A stretch of 13,919 nt of DNA. Origin: Ruminococcus sp. UBA4385 (GTDB lineage: Bacteria; Bacillota_A; Clostridia; Oscillospirales; Ruminococcaceae). This document shows positions 1-7,516 of the stretch, one piece after another. The notes under the pieces are model-generated. The model ran no database searches. It worked only from the letters and a program-made list of their open reading frames with translations, and was not told the DNA's origin. The stretch is taken from the NCBI GenBank assembly GCA_002391065.1, contig DGRP01000060.1:14251-28169 (forward strand). Direction: 5' to 3'. Numbering within the stretch: position 1 is the stretch's first letter; each line of letters begins with the position of its first letter. The position numbers and the translations under genes are program-made.

Positions 1-3
1 TTT

Positions 4-36
4 GAGGGAGAACCCTTTTTCAAAAGGGTTTCCCTC
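4..36. terminator. Left-edge long hairpin, probable terminator-type element of an upstream gene
   Basis: Bases 11-19 (AACCCTTTT) pair perfectly with 22-30 (AAAAGGGTT). The stem continues with 4-9 against 31-36 around a single bulged G at 10, giving about 15 bp over a 2-nt loop. No clear T-run follows on the + strand, so it may be a bidirectional or U-tract-poor terminator, or a dispersed hairpin repeat. The gene it would serve lies outside the window. Bases 37-148 contain no gene. Confidence 0.55.
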
Positions 37-102
37 AATAAGTCATACAGGTATTATAGCACCGCCCGAACACAGAGGGGTTTTGCTGTATTCTTTTTGG
101 CT

Positions 103-121
103 TTGTGTGAGAATTGTGTGA
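103..121 (+). repeat. Direct repeat TTGTGTGA x2, 11-bp period, upstream of the prmA promoter
   Basis: TTGTGTGA occurs at 103-110 and 114-121, exactly 11 bp apart, so both copies lie on the same face of the helix. The pair sits about 28 bp upstream of the -35 box. The spacing suits a regulator bound as a tandem dimer. No known motif is recognised. Confidence 0.3.
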
Positions 122-148
122 AATTTAACAAAAGTTCAGTATTATGGC

Positions 149-177
149 TTTACAAATTATTTAAATTATGTTATAAT
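149..177 (+). promoter_or_regulatory. Promoter of the prmA operon
   Basis: The -35 box TTTACA (149-154) and a perfect -10 box TATAAT (172-177) are separated by 17 nt. They lie 54 nt upstream of the GTG start of prmA. The elements fit a housekeeping sigma-A promoter, and the surrounding sequence is AT-rich. Confidence 0.8.
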
Positions 178-231
178 GATTTAGGATATTTGCTTGCAAT
201 TTATCAATAAATATTCGGAGGGGAACAAACA

Positions 232-1200
232 GTGAACTGGATAGAAATTGAAATCTATACTACAACTGAGGGAATCGAGCCAGTAACGGGCTCTTTGCTG
301 GGGCTTGGGATCAACGGCTTCGTTATTCAGGATCCTGAGGATTTCAGGGAGTTCCTTGAAAACAAGGAGCAGAACTGGGATTATATTGATGAAAGCTTAA
401 TGTCCAGACAGGACGGAGAGACCGTCATTACGGCTTACCTGCCTGAAAATGCACAGGGGCTCGACTATCTCGAGGGCGTAAAGGCTGAGCTTAACGCTCT
501 CAAGGGCAGAGACAGCGAGAAGGCGTTCGGACGGCTTGAATATGAGCTCAAGAACGTTCGTGAAGAGGACTGGGCTAACAACTGGAAGCAGTACTTCAAA
601 CCGCTTTGCGTGGGAGAAAAGCTTCTGATAAAGCCCTCATGGGAGAATATTCCCGAGGGTGAAAACAGAACAGTGCTTGAAATCGACCCTGCGGCTTCTT
701 TCGGAACAGGTCAGCACAACACTACACAGCTTTGTCTGGAGCTGATCGAGAAGGAGTTAAAAAATGGGGATAGGCTCCTTGATCTTGGCTGCGGAAGCGG
801 TATACTCTCAATAGCGGCGGTGCTGCTGGGCGCAGAGAGTGTAAAGGCTGTGGATATTGACGCAAACTCTGTCAAAATTGCAGGGGAGAACGCACAGAAG
901 AACGCTATCCCGTCTGACAGGTATGAGGCGTTCTGCGGAAATGTTATTGATGATGAGGGGCTGAGAGAAAAGCTCGGCACAGGCTATGATGTGGTCTGCG
1001 CCAATATAGTGGCAGATGTGCTGCTGGCTATGTCTCCGATTTTCGGGGGATTTCTGAAACCGAACGGAAAGCTTATCATATCAGGCATCATCGACAGCCG
1101 CAAGGACGAGGTACTCGACGCTGTTAAGGCTCAGGGCTTTGAGCTTACAGAGGTACGCACCAAAGAGGACTGGACAGCGGCAGCCTTCGTAATGAAGTAA
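232..1200 (+). CDS. prmA: Ribosomal protein L11 methyltransferase PrmA
   Basis: This class I SAM-dependent methyltransferase methylates lysines (and the N-terminus) of ribosomal protein L11 in the cytoplasm. The 322-aa length is normal for the family. An N-terminal substrate-binding domain is followed by the Rossmann methyltransferase domain. The signature GTGQHNTTQ starts near residue 158, the SAM-binding motif I LDLGCGSG near 183, the acidic residue after strand 2 lies in AVDID, and the ANIVAD active-site loop is near 257. The start is a GTG with GGAGGGG (217-223) 8 nt upstream. It is the first gene of a short operon, 26 nt ahead of the PII-like gene. Nothing in the sequence is unusual. The family identity is clear from these motifs. 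Confidence 0.96.
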   Translation: MNWIEIEIYTTTEGIEPVTGSLLGLGINGFVIQDPEDFREFLENKEQNWDYIDESLMSRQDGETVITAYLPENAQGLDYLEGVKAELNALKGRDSEKAFGRLEYELKNVREEDWANNWKQYFKPLCVGEKLLIKPSWENIPEGENRTVLEIDPAASFGTGQHNTTQLCLELIEKELKNGDRLLDLGCGSGILSIAAVLLGAESVKAVDIDANSVKIAGENAQKNAIPSDRYEAFCGNVIDDEGLREKLGTGYDVVCANIVADVLLAMSPIFGGFLKPNGKLIISGIIDSRKDEVLDAVKAQGFELTEVRTKEDWTAAAFVMK

Positions 1201-1226
1201 TAAAGCAACTCAGGAAGAAAGGAACA

Positions 1227-1574
1227 GTGATCGAAATGCAGTTACTATTTTTGATTATTAAGAGAATCGAGCTTGTTGACGATATTATGCAGGCTCTTGC
1301 ATCGGCAGGAGTAAGAGGAGGTACGGTACTTGACAGCCTTGGAATGGCGAAGTCGATTTCCGAAATGGACAACCTTCCTGCGATAAGCGCTCTAAGGACT
1401 ATATTACACGGAGTTGACCCTGCTCAGAAGGGGAAGCTGCTTCTCATCGCAGTTCAGGAGGAACAGGTTGAGGCAGCAAGAAAGGCAATAACGGACATAA
1501 CAGGAGACCTTGACGTTCCGAACGCAGGAGTGCTCTTCGGAGTGCCGATCACCTTTGCTGACGGTATCGGATAA
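1227..1574 (+). CDS. Small PII-like protein (nitrogen regulatory protein P-II-type fold)
   Basis: This is a protein of 112-115 aa. Its layout resembles PII/GlnB-like trimeric regulators: an N-terminal strand LLFLIIKRIEL, a helix, then GVRGGTVLDSLG (28-39) where PII has its GVxGxT segment. The region that would be the T-loop is short, followed by a helix, the strand KLLLIAV and a C-terminal GVLFGVPI strand. The uridylylation Tyr of GlnB is not evident, so it is not a classical GlnB/GlnK; ligand and partner are unknown. It follows prmA by 26 nt, shares its transcript and ends before a strong terminator. Two starts are possible: GTG 1227 (AAAGGA only 3 nt upstream, AGGAAG further up) or ATG 1236 (AAAGGA 12 nt upstream). 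The fold is inferred by eye. Confidence 0.65.
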   Translation: MIEMQLLFLIIKRIELVDDIMQALASAGVRGGTVLDSLGMAKSISEMDNLPAISALRTILHGVDPAQKGKLLLIAVQEEQVEAARKAITDITGDLDVPNAGVLFGVPITFADGIG

Positions 1575-1586
1575 ATACATTAGTAC

Positions 1587-1617
1587 AAGCTCTGAGGCTG
1601 AGCCTCGGAGCTTTTTT
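1587..1617 (+). terminator. Rho-independent terminator of the prmA operon
   Basis: AAGCTC-T-GAGGC (1587-1598) pairs with GCCTC-G-GAGCTT (1602-1613). This gives 12 bp including one G-U, over a 3-nt loop, followed by a run of T. It lies 13 nt after the stop codon of the PII-like gene. Confidence 0.92.
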
Positions 1618-1625
1618 GCTGCAAA

Positions 1626-1651
1626 AAAGCCGACCCGCTTAGGTCGGCTTT
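1626..1651 (-). terminator. Terminator of the moxR-like gene
   Basis: AAAGCCGACC (1626-1635) pairs perfectly with GGTCGGCTTT (1642-1651). Read on the minus strand, the stem is followed by T6 (1628-1623). It lies just beyond the stop of the converging AAA+ gene, back to back with the prmA operon terminator. Confidence 0.88.
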
Positions 1652-1662
1652 ATAATTCTCTT

Positions 1663-3183
1663 TTATACCTGAAGGCAATCCGTAAGATTGAGCTCATACA
1701 GGTTATTATGAGTTGCCTGCTTGGGCGGCAGACCTGCAAGTCTGTAGTACTGCTCGGAGCCGTACTTCTTGATGAAGTCTGCGGTGTGAACGTCGATAGC
1801 GATCTCTCTGAGGAATGCCTTCATAATGTCGCTCTCTGCACCGTAGGTGTTCTCGAGGAAGTCAAACGAATACTTCATTCCCGAAAGAGCCTGCTGAGTT
1901 ACGTTCTTAGCGCCTGCAAGAAGATTTGTAAACGCATTCTGGAGAATGAGAGTACATCTCTGCTTGTTGTCACGGCCCTCGTTTGTACACTTCTCAACGT
2001 AAGCTTCAAGGTTGTGGATAACCCAGTGCTGTATCTTCTTGTTTGCAGGTGAGATATTTCTCGCTCTTACTGCCTTTTCAAGGTTCTTGTTGGATTCCAT
2101 AATATGCTCGGATATGATCTGACGGCAGGAAAGACCGTTATTGATCTTGATAATAATATCCTCAAGCTTCGGATGGATAATTCTTATCATCTTCTCCATC
2201 TGAATGCAGTTTCTCATCGAGAATGTGATACCGTCAAGCAGCAGGAACATAAGGGTCAGCTTCTCCTCTGCATCAGCGGTAGCAGCATCGTCTACGTTCT
2301 TCTGAGTGATCTGTCCTGCAAGTATAGAATCTATATCGTACTTCTCACGGTAATAATTAAACCTTTCATAATACTCCGAGAACATCTTGCTCATTACATC
2401 GTCCTGTACATACTGGCAGACGATAGAATGGTCAACAAGTATTCCGCTTTCCTCATAAAGCTGCATCATTTCGCTCAGGTCTTCCCAGCCTCTGGCTGTT
2501 ACGAACTGATAATTGTGCCTGTCGCTTGCGTCGATCTCATAGTAGTGATCGGGGTGCATATGCAGATACGAAATGATAGCAGGGTGAACTCCTGCATAAT
2601 AAGCGTACTCCATCCATACATCAAGGTCAGGTACGCAGGATACCTTCTTCAGACGGTCCCATGTAACAATATCGAACTCGTTAACCGACTTGTTGAACTG
2701 AGGCGGGTTACCTGCTGTTACAAGTACCCAGCCGGCAGGAATCTGATAAAGACCGAATATCTTATACTGTAAGAACTGGAGCAGGATAGGAGCAAGAGAC
2801 TCCGAAACGCAGTTGATCTCATCAAGGAAGAGGATACCCTCTTTGATGCCTGTAGCCTCCATAGTATTATAGATGTTAGCGATGATCTCGGACATCGTAT
2901 ACTCCGAAACCTGAACATCGGCACCTACATAGTTTCTCGTAACTATAGTAGGAAGACCCATAGCAGTCTCTCTTGTCTGGTGAGCCATTGAGTATGTAAC
3001 AAGGTTAAGTCCGGTCTCCTGAGCGATCTGCTCCATGATAGCTGTCTTACCGATACCGGGAGCTCCGAGCAGGAACACAGGTCTCTGGTGCTCAATGCTG
3101 ATTCGGTAATCACCGAACTCGTCCTTAACAAGATAAGCCTGAATAGCGTTTTTGATCTGCTGCTTGGCGTCCTTAATATTCAT
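1663..3183 (-). CDS. MoxR-family AAA+ ATPase
   Basis: The 506-aa protein has an N-terminal AAA+ domain of the MoxR type: Walker A GAPGIGKT (40-47), Walker B ILFLDE (117-122) and a sensor-1 loop TAGNP (156-160). The C-terminal half (about 250-506) is helical and charged and carries no motif I recognise. Family members act as chaperone-like ATPases that assemble or activate protein complexes, usually with a VWA-domain partner. Here no VWA gene is adjacent: the gene is a single-gene unit with its own promoter (3262-3290) and terminator (1626-1651). Start ATG 3183 has AAAGG (3193-3197) 9 nt upstream. It is longer than the usual 310-350-aa MoxR proteins because of the C-terminal extension. Confidence 0.85.
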   Translation of the reverse strand: MNIKDAKQQIKNAIQAYLVKDEFGDYRISIEHQRPVFLLGAPGIGKTAIMEQIAQETGLNLVTYSMAHQTRETAMGLPTIVTRNYVGADVQVSEYTMSEIIANIYNTMEATGIKEGILFLDEINCVSESLAPILLQFLQYKIFGLYQIPAGWVLVTAGNPPQFNKSVNEFDIVTWDRLKKVSCVPDLDVWMEYAYYAGVHPAIISYLHMHPDHYYEIDASDRHNYQFVTARGWEDLSEMMQLYEESGILVDHSIVCQYVQDDVMSKMFSEYYERFNYYREKYDIDSILAGQITQKNVDDAATADAEEKLTLMFLLLDGITFSMRNCIQMEKMIRIIHPKLEDIIIKINNGLSCRQIISEHIMESNKNLEKAVRARNISPANKKIQHWVIHNLEAYVEKCTNEGRDNKQRCTLILQNAFTNLLAGAKNVTQQALSGMKYSFDFLENTYGAESDIMKAFLREIAIDVHTADFIKKYGSEQYYRLAGLPPKQATHNNLYELNLTDCLQV

Positions 3184-3261
3184 ATCATCAAACCTTTCGG
3201 ATAGATTAAAGATAAGATAAAACTCAACGTTTCCTATCTCTGCAAATATTTTTACTAAATA

Positions 3262-3290
3262 ATTATAACTTATTTCCGAATAAAAGTCAA
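3262..3290 (-). promoter_or_regulatory. Promoter of the moxR-like gene
   Basis: On the minus strand the -35 box TTGACT (3290-3285) and perfect -10 box TATAAT (3267-3262) are 17 nt apart, about 80 nt upstream of the ATG at 3183. An ATTTGCACAAAT near-palindrome (3312-3323) sits 21 nt upstream of the -35 box, where a regulator could bind. The remainder of 3291-3388 is AT-rich, with no gene and no clear terminator for dtd. Confidence 0.8.
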
Positions 3291-3388
3291 CAACTATTCA
3301 ATCTTTTGTGGATTTGCACAAATGGCGAAAAATAATTTAGCAATATTGTAACAAATAATTAATTATGTGTGCAAATTCATGGCGCTCC

Positions 3389-3847
3389 TTAGCTGATAAC
3401 TCCGTTTTTGCACTCAATGATTATGGTGAAAGGCCCGTCATTAAGGAGCGATATCTTCATATCCGCACCGAACTGCCCTGTTTCCACTCTGCCCTTGATA
3501 CGGCTTCGGCAGGCATCACAGAAATAGTCATAAAGCCTGCTTGCCTCATCGGGCTTGCCTGCATTGATAAATGACGGGCGGTTGCCCTTGTGGCAGTCGG
3601 CAAAAAGGGTAAACTGCGAAATTATGAGCATATCCCCTCCCACATCATCAATGGAGAGATTAACCTTATCGTTTTCATCTGAGAAAATGCGGAGCTTCGA
3701 TACCTTATCTGCGAGCCTGTCGCAGTCAGCCTCGGTATCGCCCTCGCCCGCACCGAAGAGTATCATAAAGCCGTTCTTTATTGCTCCGACTTCTTTTCCG
3801 TCTATCACGCACTCAGCGTGGGTCACTCTCTGGACAACAACCTTCAT
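3389..3847 (-). CDS. dtd: D-aminoacyl-tRNA deacylase
   Basis: This protein hydrolyses D-aminoacyl-tRNAs (and mischarged glycyl-tRNA-Ala), a chirality proofreading step in translation in the cytoplasm. At 152 aa it matches the family. It begins MKVVVQRV as the family does, carries the SQFTLFADC motif (77-85) that builds the active site and the NDGPFT segment (136-141) containing the Gly-Pro motif that excludes L-amino acids. Start ATG 3847 has GGAG (3855-3858) 7 nt upstream. It lies 4 nt after the aldose-epimerase stop, so the two are probably cotranscribed. Nothing is unusual. Confidence 0.95.
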   Translation of the reverse strand: MKVVVQRVTHAECVIDGKEVGAIKNGFMILFGAGEGDTEADCDRLADKVSKLRIFSDENDKVNLSIDDVGGDMLIISQFTLFADCHKGNRPSFINAGKPDEASRLYDYFCDACRSRIKGRVETGQFGADMKISLLNDGPFTIIIECKNGVIS

Positions 3848-3851
3848 ATTC

Positions 3852-4709
3852 TTACTCCAATACTATTTTGTATTTATATTCGTACTCCGCATTCGGGTCA
3901 AGGCTTATTGCGTGGGGCTTGTCCTCCAGCTTCTCGAAGTCATCATCAAAGTAGGTCGGCACTGATGTCCAAGGCTCCAAGCACACAAAAGCCGCACTGT
4001 CATCACCTGTCGGAGACCACACAGCTATGCACTCGGACATGGGGAACTCGACCGTTACGCTGTGGGAATTTTTATTCGACCTTAACGACACAGCCTTTGA
4101 GTTCGGATTTTCAAGGATAAGAGCATCATTATCAAACACCGAGCGTGTCATATCGATCCTCTTCTCATGATCGAGAACGGTTATCTCCCTGCCGTCAACC
4201 TTCTGAGCTATCTTTTCCTGCTCTGCATATTCAACGTAATAGTCATCAAAGCTCTCCCCTTCAAGCAGAGGCACATTGAATGCAGGGTGTCCGCCTATGT
4301 AGAAATAGATGTCTCTGTTATCGGTGTTTTTCACCCTGTTGATGACAGTGACCGAATTGCCCTCGACCTTGTAGGTAACTGTCAGCTCGAATTTATACGG
4401 GTACTGAGCAAGTGTCTCCTCGTTCTCGGTGAGGACAAAGGTAAGGCTGTCGGCGGTTTTCTCTCGGAAGCTGAACACGCTGTCACGGGCAAAGCCGTGG
4501 TTGCCTTTCATTTTGTAGGTCTTGCCGTCTGCAATGTAGGTTCTGTCCTTAGGCGAACAGATGAAGGGAAAGAGTATAGGCGCATAGCGCTCCCATGCCT
4601 TGCCGCACTGCCAGAGGTATTCCCTTCCCTCATAGCAAAGAGAGTGAAGCTCTGCTCCGTTCTCGTCTGCCGAAATTTTCATTTTTCCAAGTTCAAGTTC
4701 ATAGATCAT
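3852..4709 (-). CDS. Aldose 1-epimerase family protein (LacX-type)
   Basis: The 285-aa galactose-mutarotase-like protein has the expected length. The catalytic set of the superfamily is visible: a first His in KGNHGFARD (H71), the second in IGGHPAFN (H141) and the catalytic Glu in CLEPWTS (E245). The arrangement fits the LacX-like branch, whose members interconvert alpha and beta anomers of aldoses or phosphosugars; the actual substrate is not known. The start ATG 4709 has AGGAGGAC about 8 nt upstream. It is upstream of dtd in the same minus-strand cluster. A 99-nt gap separates it from the small gene before it, so a separate promoter is possible, though none is convincing. Confidence 0.88.
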   Translation of the reverse strand: MIYELELGKMKISADENGAELHSLCYEGREYLWQCGKAWERYAPILFPFICSPKDRTYIADGKTYKMKGNHGFARDSVFSFREKTADSLTFVLTENEETLAQYPYKFELTVTYKVEGNSVTVINRVKNTDNRDIYFYIGGHPAFNVPLLEGESFDDYYVEYAEQEKIAQKVDGREITVLDHEKRIDMTRSVFDNDALILENPNSKAVSLRSNKNSHSVTVEFPMSECIAVWSPTGDDSAAFVCLEPWTSVPTYFDDDFEKLEDKPHAISLDPNAEYEYKYKIVLE

Positions 4710-4765
4710 TTTTCAAGTCCTCCTGTATGTTTTTTGTTCCGTACTAATGCATAAATGCCTGCCTG

Positions 4766-4780
4766 TGAGCCCTGTGCTCA
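4766..4780. other. Small inverted repeat between the small hypothetical gene and the epimerase
   Basis: TGAGC (4766-4770) and GCTCA (4776-4780) flank a 5-nt loop in the 99-nt gap 4710-4808. No T-run follows on the minus strand, so it is unlikely to be a full terminator. It could weakly attenuate or process the transcript. Confidence 0.3.
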
Positions 4781-4808
4781 TTGCTCTGTTTGCGCCGTTC
4801 GGCACAGA

Positions 4809-5018
4809 TCAGGGTTTATTAACCCCGTACTTTTCATAAAACGCATCTATATCCGCCTGCGAGCGCACAAGCTCAATATACATAAGCTCTCTTGTATTCC
4901 TGTTGTAGAAGCCTATCGTCTTCTCACCCGTACAGGTTGATGACATTACCCTTATCTCCATGCCCTCGCACTCGGGCGGTATCGGAGTATGCTTTTTCTG
5001 TTTTGAAAACAAGCTCAT
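4809..5018 (-). CDS. Small hypothetical protein (69 aa)
   Basis: This is a short cytoplasmic protein with no signal peptide or membrane segment. The N-terminus is basic (MSLFSKQKKH). The centre has a likely beta-strand stretch containing two Cys (ECEGMEIRVMSSTCTGEKTI), and the C-terminus looks helical (RSQADIDAFYEKYG). I do not recognise the family and give no function. The start ATG 5018 has AGGTGA just upstream. The gene begins 12 nt after the FliB-like stop, so the two are almost certainly translated from one mRNA, which is the main support for it being real. Confidence 0.72.
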   Translation of the reverse strand: MSLFSKQKKHTPIPPECEGMEIRVMSSTCTGEKTIGFYNRNTRELMYIELVRSQADIDAFYEKYGVNKP

Positions 5019-5030
5019 CTTTTCACCTCA

Positions 5031-6107
5031 TCAAATTATCAGGCTCATCAGTCCATCATAGGAAAAGAAGGTCTCCGCATAGAAGTCCTCATAAAGCTTC
5101 CCGAGGTTTTCGGCGCTGTATTCTATCTCCGCACTGTACTCCCTGATGATGTCCTCAACAGGGGCGCACTCGGCTGCTATAAGCAGTCTCATTATCATTA
5201 CGCTCAGCACCGTGAGCTTTATCTTCTCCATTATCTCAAAGCTTCTCACAGCCTTTAGAAAATACCTGAACATAAAATACACCGCAAGGTGCTCGATAAT
5301 ATAAAGCTTATCGGGGTGAAGCTTGTCAAAGGCTCGCACCGTGTCGGCTATGCCGCCCTTTGAAAAGGTAAACCTCATCATATTGAAGAGTGCAGGATCG
5401 AGCATATCAAGGTCGCTGTAATATTCGTAAATGCCTGCGGCTATTACCTCGGGATCATACTCCGTGGCAAGGTCATCGTGCATATCAGAGAGGTCTCTCA
5501 GGTGGTCTATCTCGGTGTAAAGCTGGTGCATATCCTCATCATCGAGAGCGTCCTGAAAGCGCTGTCCGTGAAAGAGCAGGCGCCTGAGCCTTTCCTGTAT
5601 GGGAAGAGTTCTGTCAGTGAGCATTTCAAGCAGTGCTTTTCTTGCTTCAAGCAGTGCCGTAAAGACCTCCTCATCATAGCGCAGATAATCGTCCTCTTCG
5701 TCTGTCTCGAAGCTCTCAAAAGCAAGGGGCTCACTGCTTTTCAGAAGAAGCCTTACAGCCTCCTCACAGCAAAGACCTACTCCTGCCTCCTTATATCCCC
5801 CGAACCACTCATAAAACCTCGGGTGTTCACGGCAGATGTCTGAAATATGCTCTGCGCCGTATTTAAGCTGTAATGAACACAGTCCGTCCTCTGTCAGCAG
5901 AGGGCACTTTCCGTCTTCCTTCACAAGAAAGGTTCCGTCCTCATCGGTCTCGGTGATATTTCTTAGAGAGCAGTCCCCGAGATAGTCAAGGTATTCAAGT
6001 GTATGCCTGTCTATCTCTATATCCCAGCCCGTCTTGCAGCAGTTGTGACGGCAGTACTTTCCCGTACACTCAAAGTCTGAAAACATTTTAAGACATACGA
6101 CCTTCAT
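5031..6107 (-). CDS. FliB-family lysine-N-methylase-like cysteine-cluster protein
   Basis: The 358-aa protein belongs by pattern to the FliB (flagellin lysine-N-methylase) family. It has the N-terminal Cys-rich region typical of that family: Cys 14, 19, 23, 24 in FECTGKYCRHNCCKTGW, then CPLL (68), GLCSLQ (77), ISDICREHPRFYE (92) and LCCEEA (113-114). These Cys probably bind a metal or Fe-S cluster. Known members methylate lysines of flagellin; no flagellar gene is visible here, so the target is unknown. The preferred start is ATG 6107, because AAAGGAG (6117-6123) lies 9 nt upstream. The in-frame ATG at 6125 overlaps that site and is rejected. A 17-nt-spaced promoter precedes it. Confidence 0.82.
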   Translation of the reverse strand: MKVVCLKMFSDFECTGKYCRHNCCKTGWDIEIDRHTLEYLDYLGDCSLRNITETDEDGTFLVKEDGKCPLLTEDGLCSLQLKYGAEHISDICREHPRFYEWFGGYKEAGVGLCCEEAVRLLLKSSEPLAFESFETDEEDDYLRYDEEVFTALLEARKALLEMLTDRTLPIQERLRRLLFHGQRFQDALDDEDMHQLYTEIDHLRDLSDMHDDLATEYDPEVIAAGIYEYYSDLDMLDPALFNMMRFTFSKGGIADTVRAFDKLHPDKLYIIEHLAVYFMFRYFLKAVRSFEIMEKIKLTVLSVMIMRLLIAAECAPVEDIIREYSAEIEYSAENLGKLYEDFYAETFFSYDGLMSLII

Positions 6108-6148
6108 TGTGCGCACTCCTTTCATACTTATATATTATTATAGCTATT

Positions 6149-6177
6149 ATTATAGCACAAAAGCCTGCTCTTGTAAA
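6149..6177 (-). promoter_or_regulatory. Promoter of the FliB-like gene
   Basis: On the minus strand the -35 box TTTACA (6177-6172) and -10 box TATAAT (6154-6149) are 17 nt apart, about 42 nt before the ATG at 6107. It begins directly after the U-tract of the phage-module terminator, so the two units are separated by only a few bases. Confidence 0.8.
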
Positions 6178-6180
6178 GAG

Positions 6181-6217
6181 AAAAAAACAGGCATAAGAGC
6201 CTGAACTCCTATGCCTG
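6181..6217 (-). terminator. Rho-independent terminator closing the phage-like operon
   Basis: CAGGCATA (6188-6195) pairs with TATGCCTG (6210-6217), and inside it GAG (6197-6199) pairs with CTC (6206-6208). On the minus strand the stem is followed by T7 (6187-6181). It lies 5 nt after the stop codon of the last phage-like gene and marks a clean 3' end of the module. Confidence 0.92.
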
Positions 6218-6222
6218 AAGGT

Positions 6223-7167
6223 CTACGGCAGAAAGCCGTCATTATACTGTATCAGCGTTGTCTCAACCCCGAGGGAGCTGAAGCTTACTCTCAGCGCTCC
6301 GACAGTAAGCTGAGTTGAAAGCGGCCCTGCGCCTGTGATATTCACCTTGTCGGTGAGGTCCTCGCTGTTGTAGCCTAAGTATTTAAGCTGATACGATCTG
6401 CAGGCTCTTTTGCTGTATTTAAGTCTCATGCTGAGCCCGACCTCCTCACTATGAAGCCACTGCATATCAAGCGGAAGATACTTCTCTCTGGTGATGCCGA
6501 AGTTCTGAGCATAGGTGTCCTCGGCTGAATAGCTGTACTCATCGCTCAGGTCCTTCATATAAAGCTTGGTAAGAAGTCTGGTTGTATCAAGCGTTGTTTT
6601 GCTTGACAGTATAACAGGGCTGTTCACTGTCCTGACCGAGCTGCTTTTCGTTACCATAACCGTACCTACTGAGCTTATATAAGGGTATCTTGAATACCCC
6701 TTCAGAGCGTAAGCGCAGACAGCGTCCCATGAGGACTGCTTTTCAAGAATGTTTACATAGTTCACAGTGTCCGTTGCACCCTCAAAGCTGACTTCGTCTG
6801 TGGTTCTGCACCTTGTTACCACATCTCTGAGGTTTACGTCCGACCAGATACCCGGCTCCGATTCGCTCTGGCAAAGGCTGACCGTTACTCCTCTGCTGAA
6901 AACCTCAAGTGTTCTGAGCGAGCCTGTTTTTGTAATATTCAGTCTGTCCGGGAAGCCCCTGTGCATTCTTCCGTAGCCGTACCAGAGCTCCACTCTCTTA
7001 ACATTGCTGACAGTCAGTGATGTTTCCTCGGGAAGAACTGCCCTTGCGCTGAGCTTGCTGTATGGAAGATAATAATCCTTCTCAAAGACCGCACTGATAA
7101 TATTGCTGACATCAAGCGTTGAACCGTTCATAAGGTGCAGCCTGATAAATGCTCTTGTCCTGTCCAT
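6223..7167 (-). CDS. Phage baseplate-hub-like / tail protein
   Basis: This 314-aa, beta-rich protein has no signal peptide or membrane segment. The part WYGYGRMHRGFPDRLNI (about residues 62-80), then strand, then LEVFSRGVTVSLCQSESEPG, resembles the hub proteins of contractile tails (phage Mu gp44 / P2 gpD / PBSX XkdQ type), where a barrel segment is followed by a 'sR...L.Q.E..PG' segment. Hub proteins sit at the tip of the tail tube. Family placement is by eye and could be wrong; another tail-tip or adhesion role is possible. It is the last gene of the module, 1 nt after the preceding stop, with GGAGGTG as ribosome site and a terminator 5 nt downstream. No tail tube, sheath or tape-measure gene accompanies it. 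Confidence 0.6.
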   Translation of the reverse strand: MDRTRAFIRLHLMNGSTLDVSNIISAVFEKDYYLPYSKLSARAVLPEETSLTVSNVKRVELWYGYGRMHRGFPDRLNITKTGSLRTLEVFSRGVTVSLCQSESEPGIWSDVNLRDVVTRCRTTDEVSFEGATDTVNYVNILEKQSSWDAVCAYALKGYSRYPYISSVGTVMVTKSSSVRTVNSPVILSSKTTLDTTRLLTKLYMKDLSDEYSYSAEDTYAQNFGITREKYLPLDMQWLHSEEVGLSMRLKYSKRACRSYQLKYLGYNSEDLTDKVNITGAGPLSTQLTVGALRVSFSSLGVETTLIQYNDGFLP

Positions 7168-7168
7168 A

Positions 7169-7516
7169 TCAGCCCACCTCCGTGAGAACCACCGTTATGT
7201 CTCCCATAAGAGCACTCCCCTCAAACTCCGCCTTTACGTTCTCAACTGCCATATCGCTGTAGGAATTCCCGTCAATGCTTATATTCTTTTTAAGTCCTGT
7301 GAAGGCCTTTATGCCCTCATAATCGGGAAGCTGCTCTCTGGTGAGCTTTCCTCTGAGGGTAAGAGTTCTCTTTCTAACTCCGCTGATGATACTGTAAATT
7401 CCGTCATAGGTAGGCGTTTTTGAAATGACAGTTCCGAAGGTCTCGGTGAAGGTATCAAACCGGTAGCTTTGTGCCGAGCCCGTAAATTCAAGCTCAATTA
7501 TTTCGCTGTTCATCAT
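7169..7516 (-). CDS. Small phage tail/baseplate-like protein
   Basis: The protein is 115 aa, beta-strand rich and soluble. It has alternating polar/hydrophobic segments (RKRTLTLRGKLT, NISIDGNSYSDM) and a final strand DITVVLTEV, a look common in small tail or baseplate proteins. I cannot assign a named family. Its position between the tail-completion-like gene and the hub-like gene supports a structural tail role. The start codon overlaps the previous stop in an ATGA, so translation is coupled. An alternative ATG lies one codon later (7513). In typical phages this interval would also hold tube and tape-measure genes; here they are missing. Confidence 0.55.
   Translation of the reverse strand: MMNSEIIELEFTGSAQSYRFDTFTETFGTVISKTPTYDGIYSIISGVRKRTLTLRGKLTREQLPDYEGIKAFTGLKKNISIDGNSYSDMAVENVKAEFEGSALMGDITVVLTEVG

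Noticed and set aside
1510..2772. Plus-strand open frames antisense to the moxR-like gene (about 180 and 222 codons)
   Set aside because: They are shadows of a clear AAA+ gene; no family-like sequence and no good ribosome sites.
4167..4754. Plus-strand open frame of 195 codons antisense to the epimerase
   Set aside because: The opposite strand encodes an epimerase with all catalytic residues.
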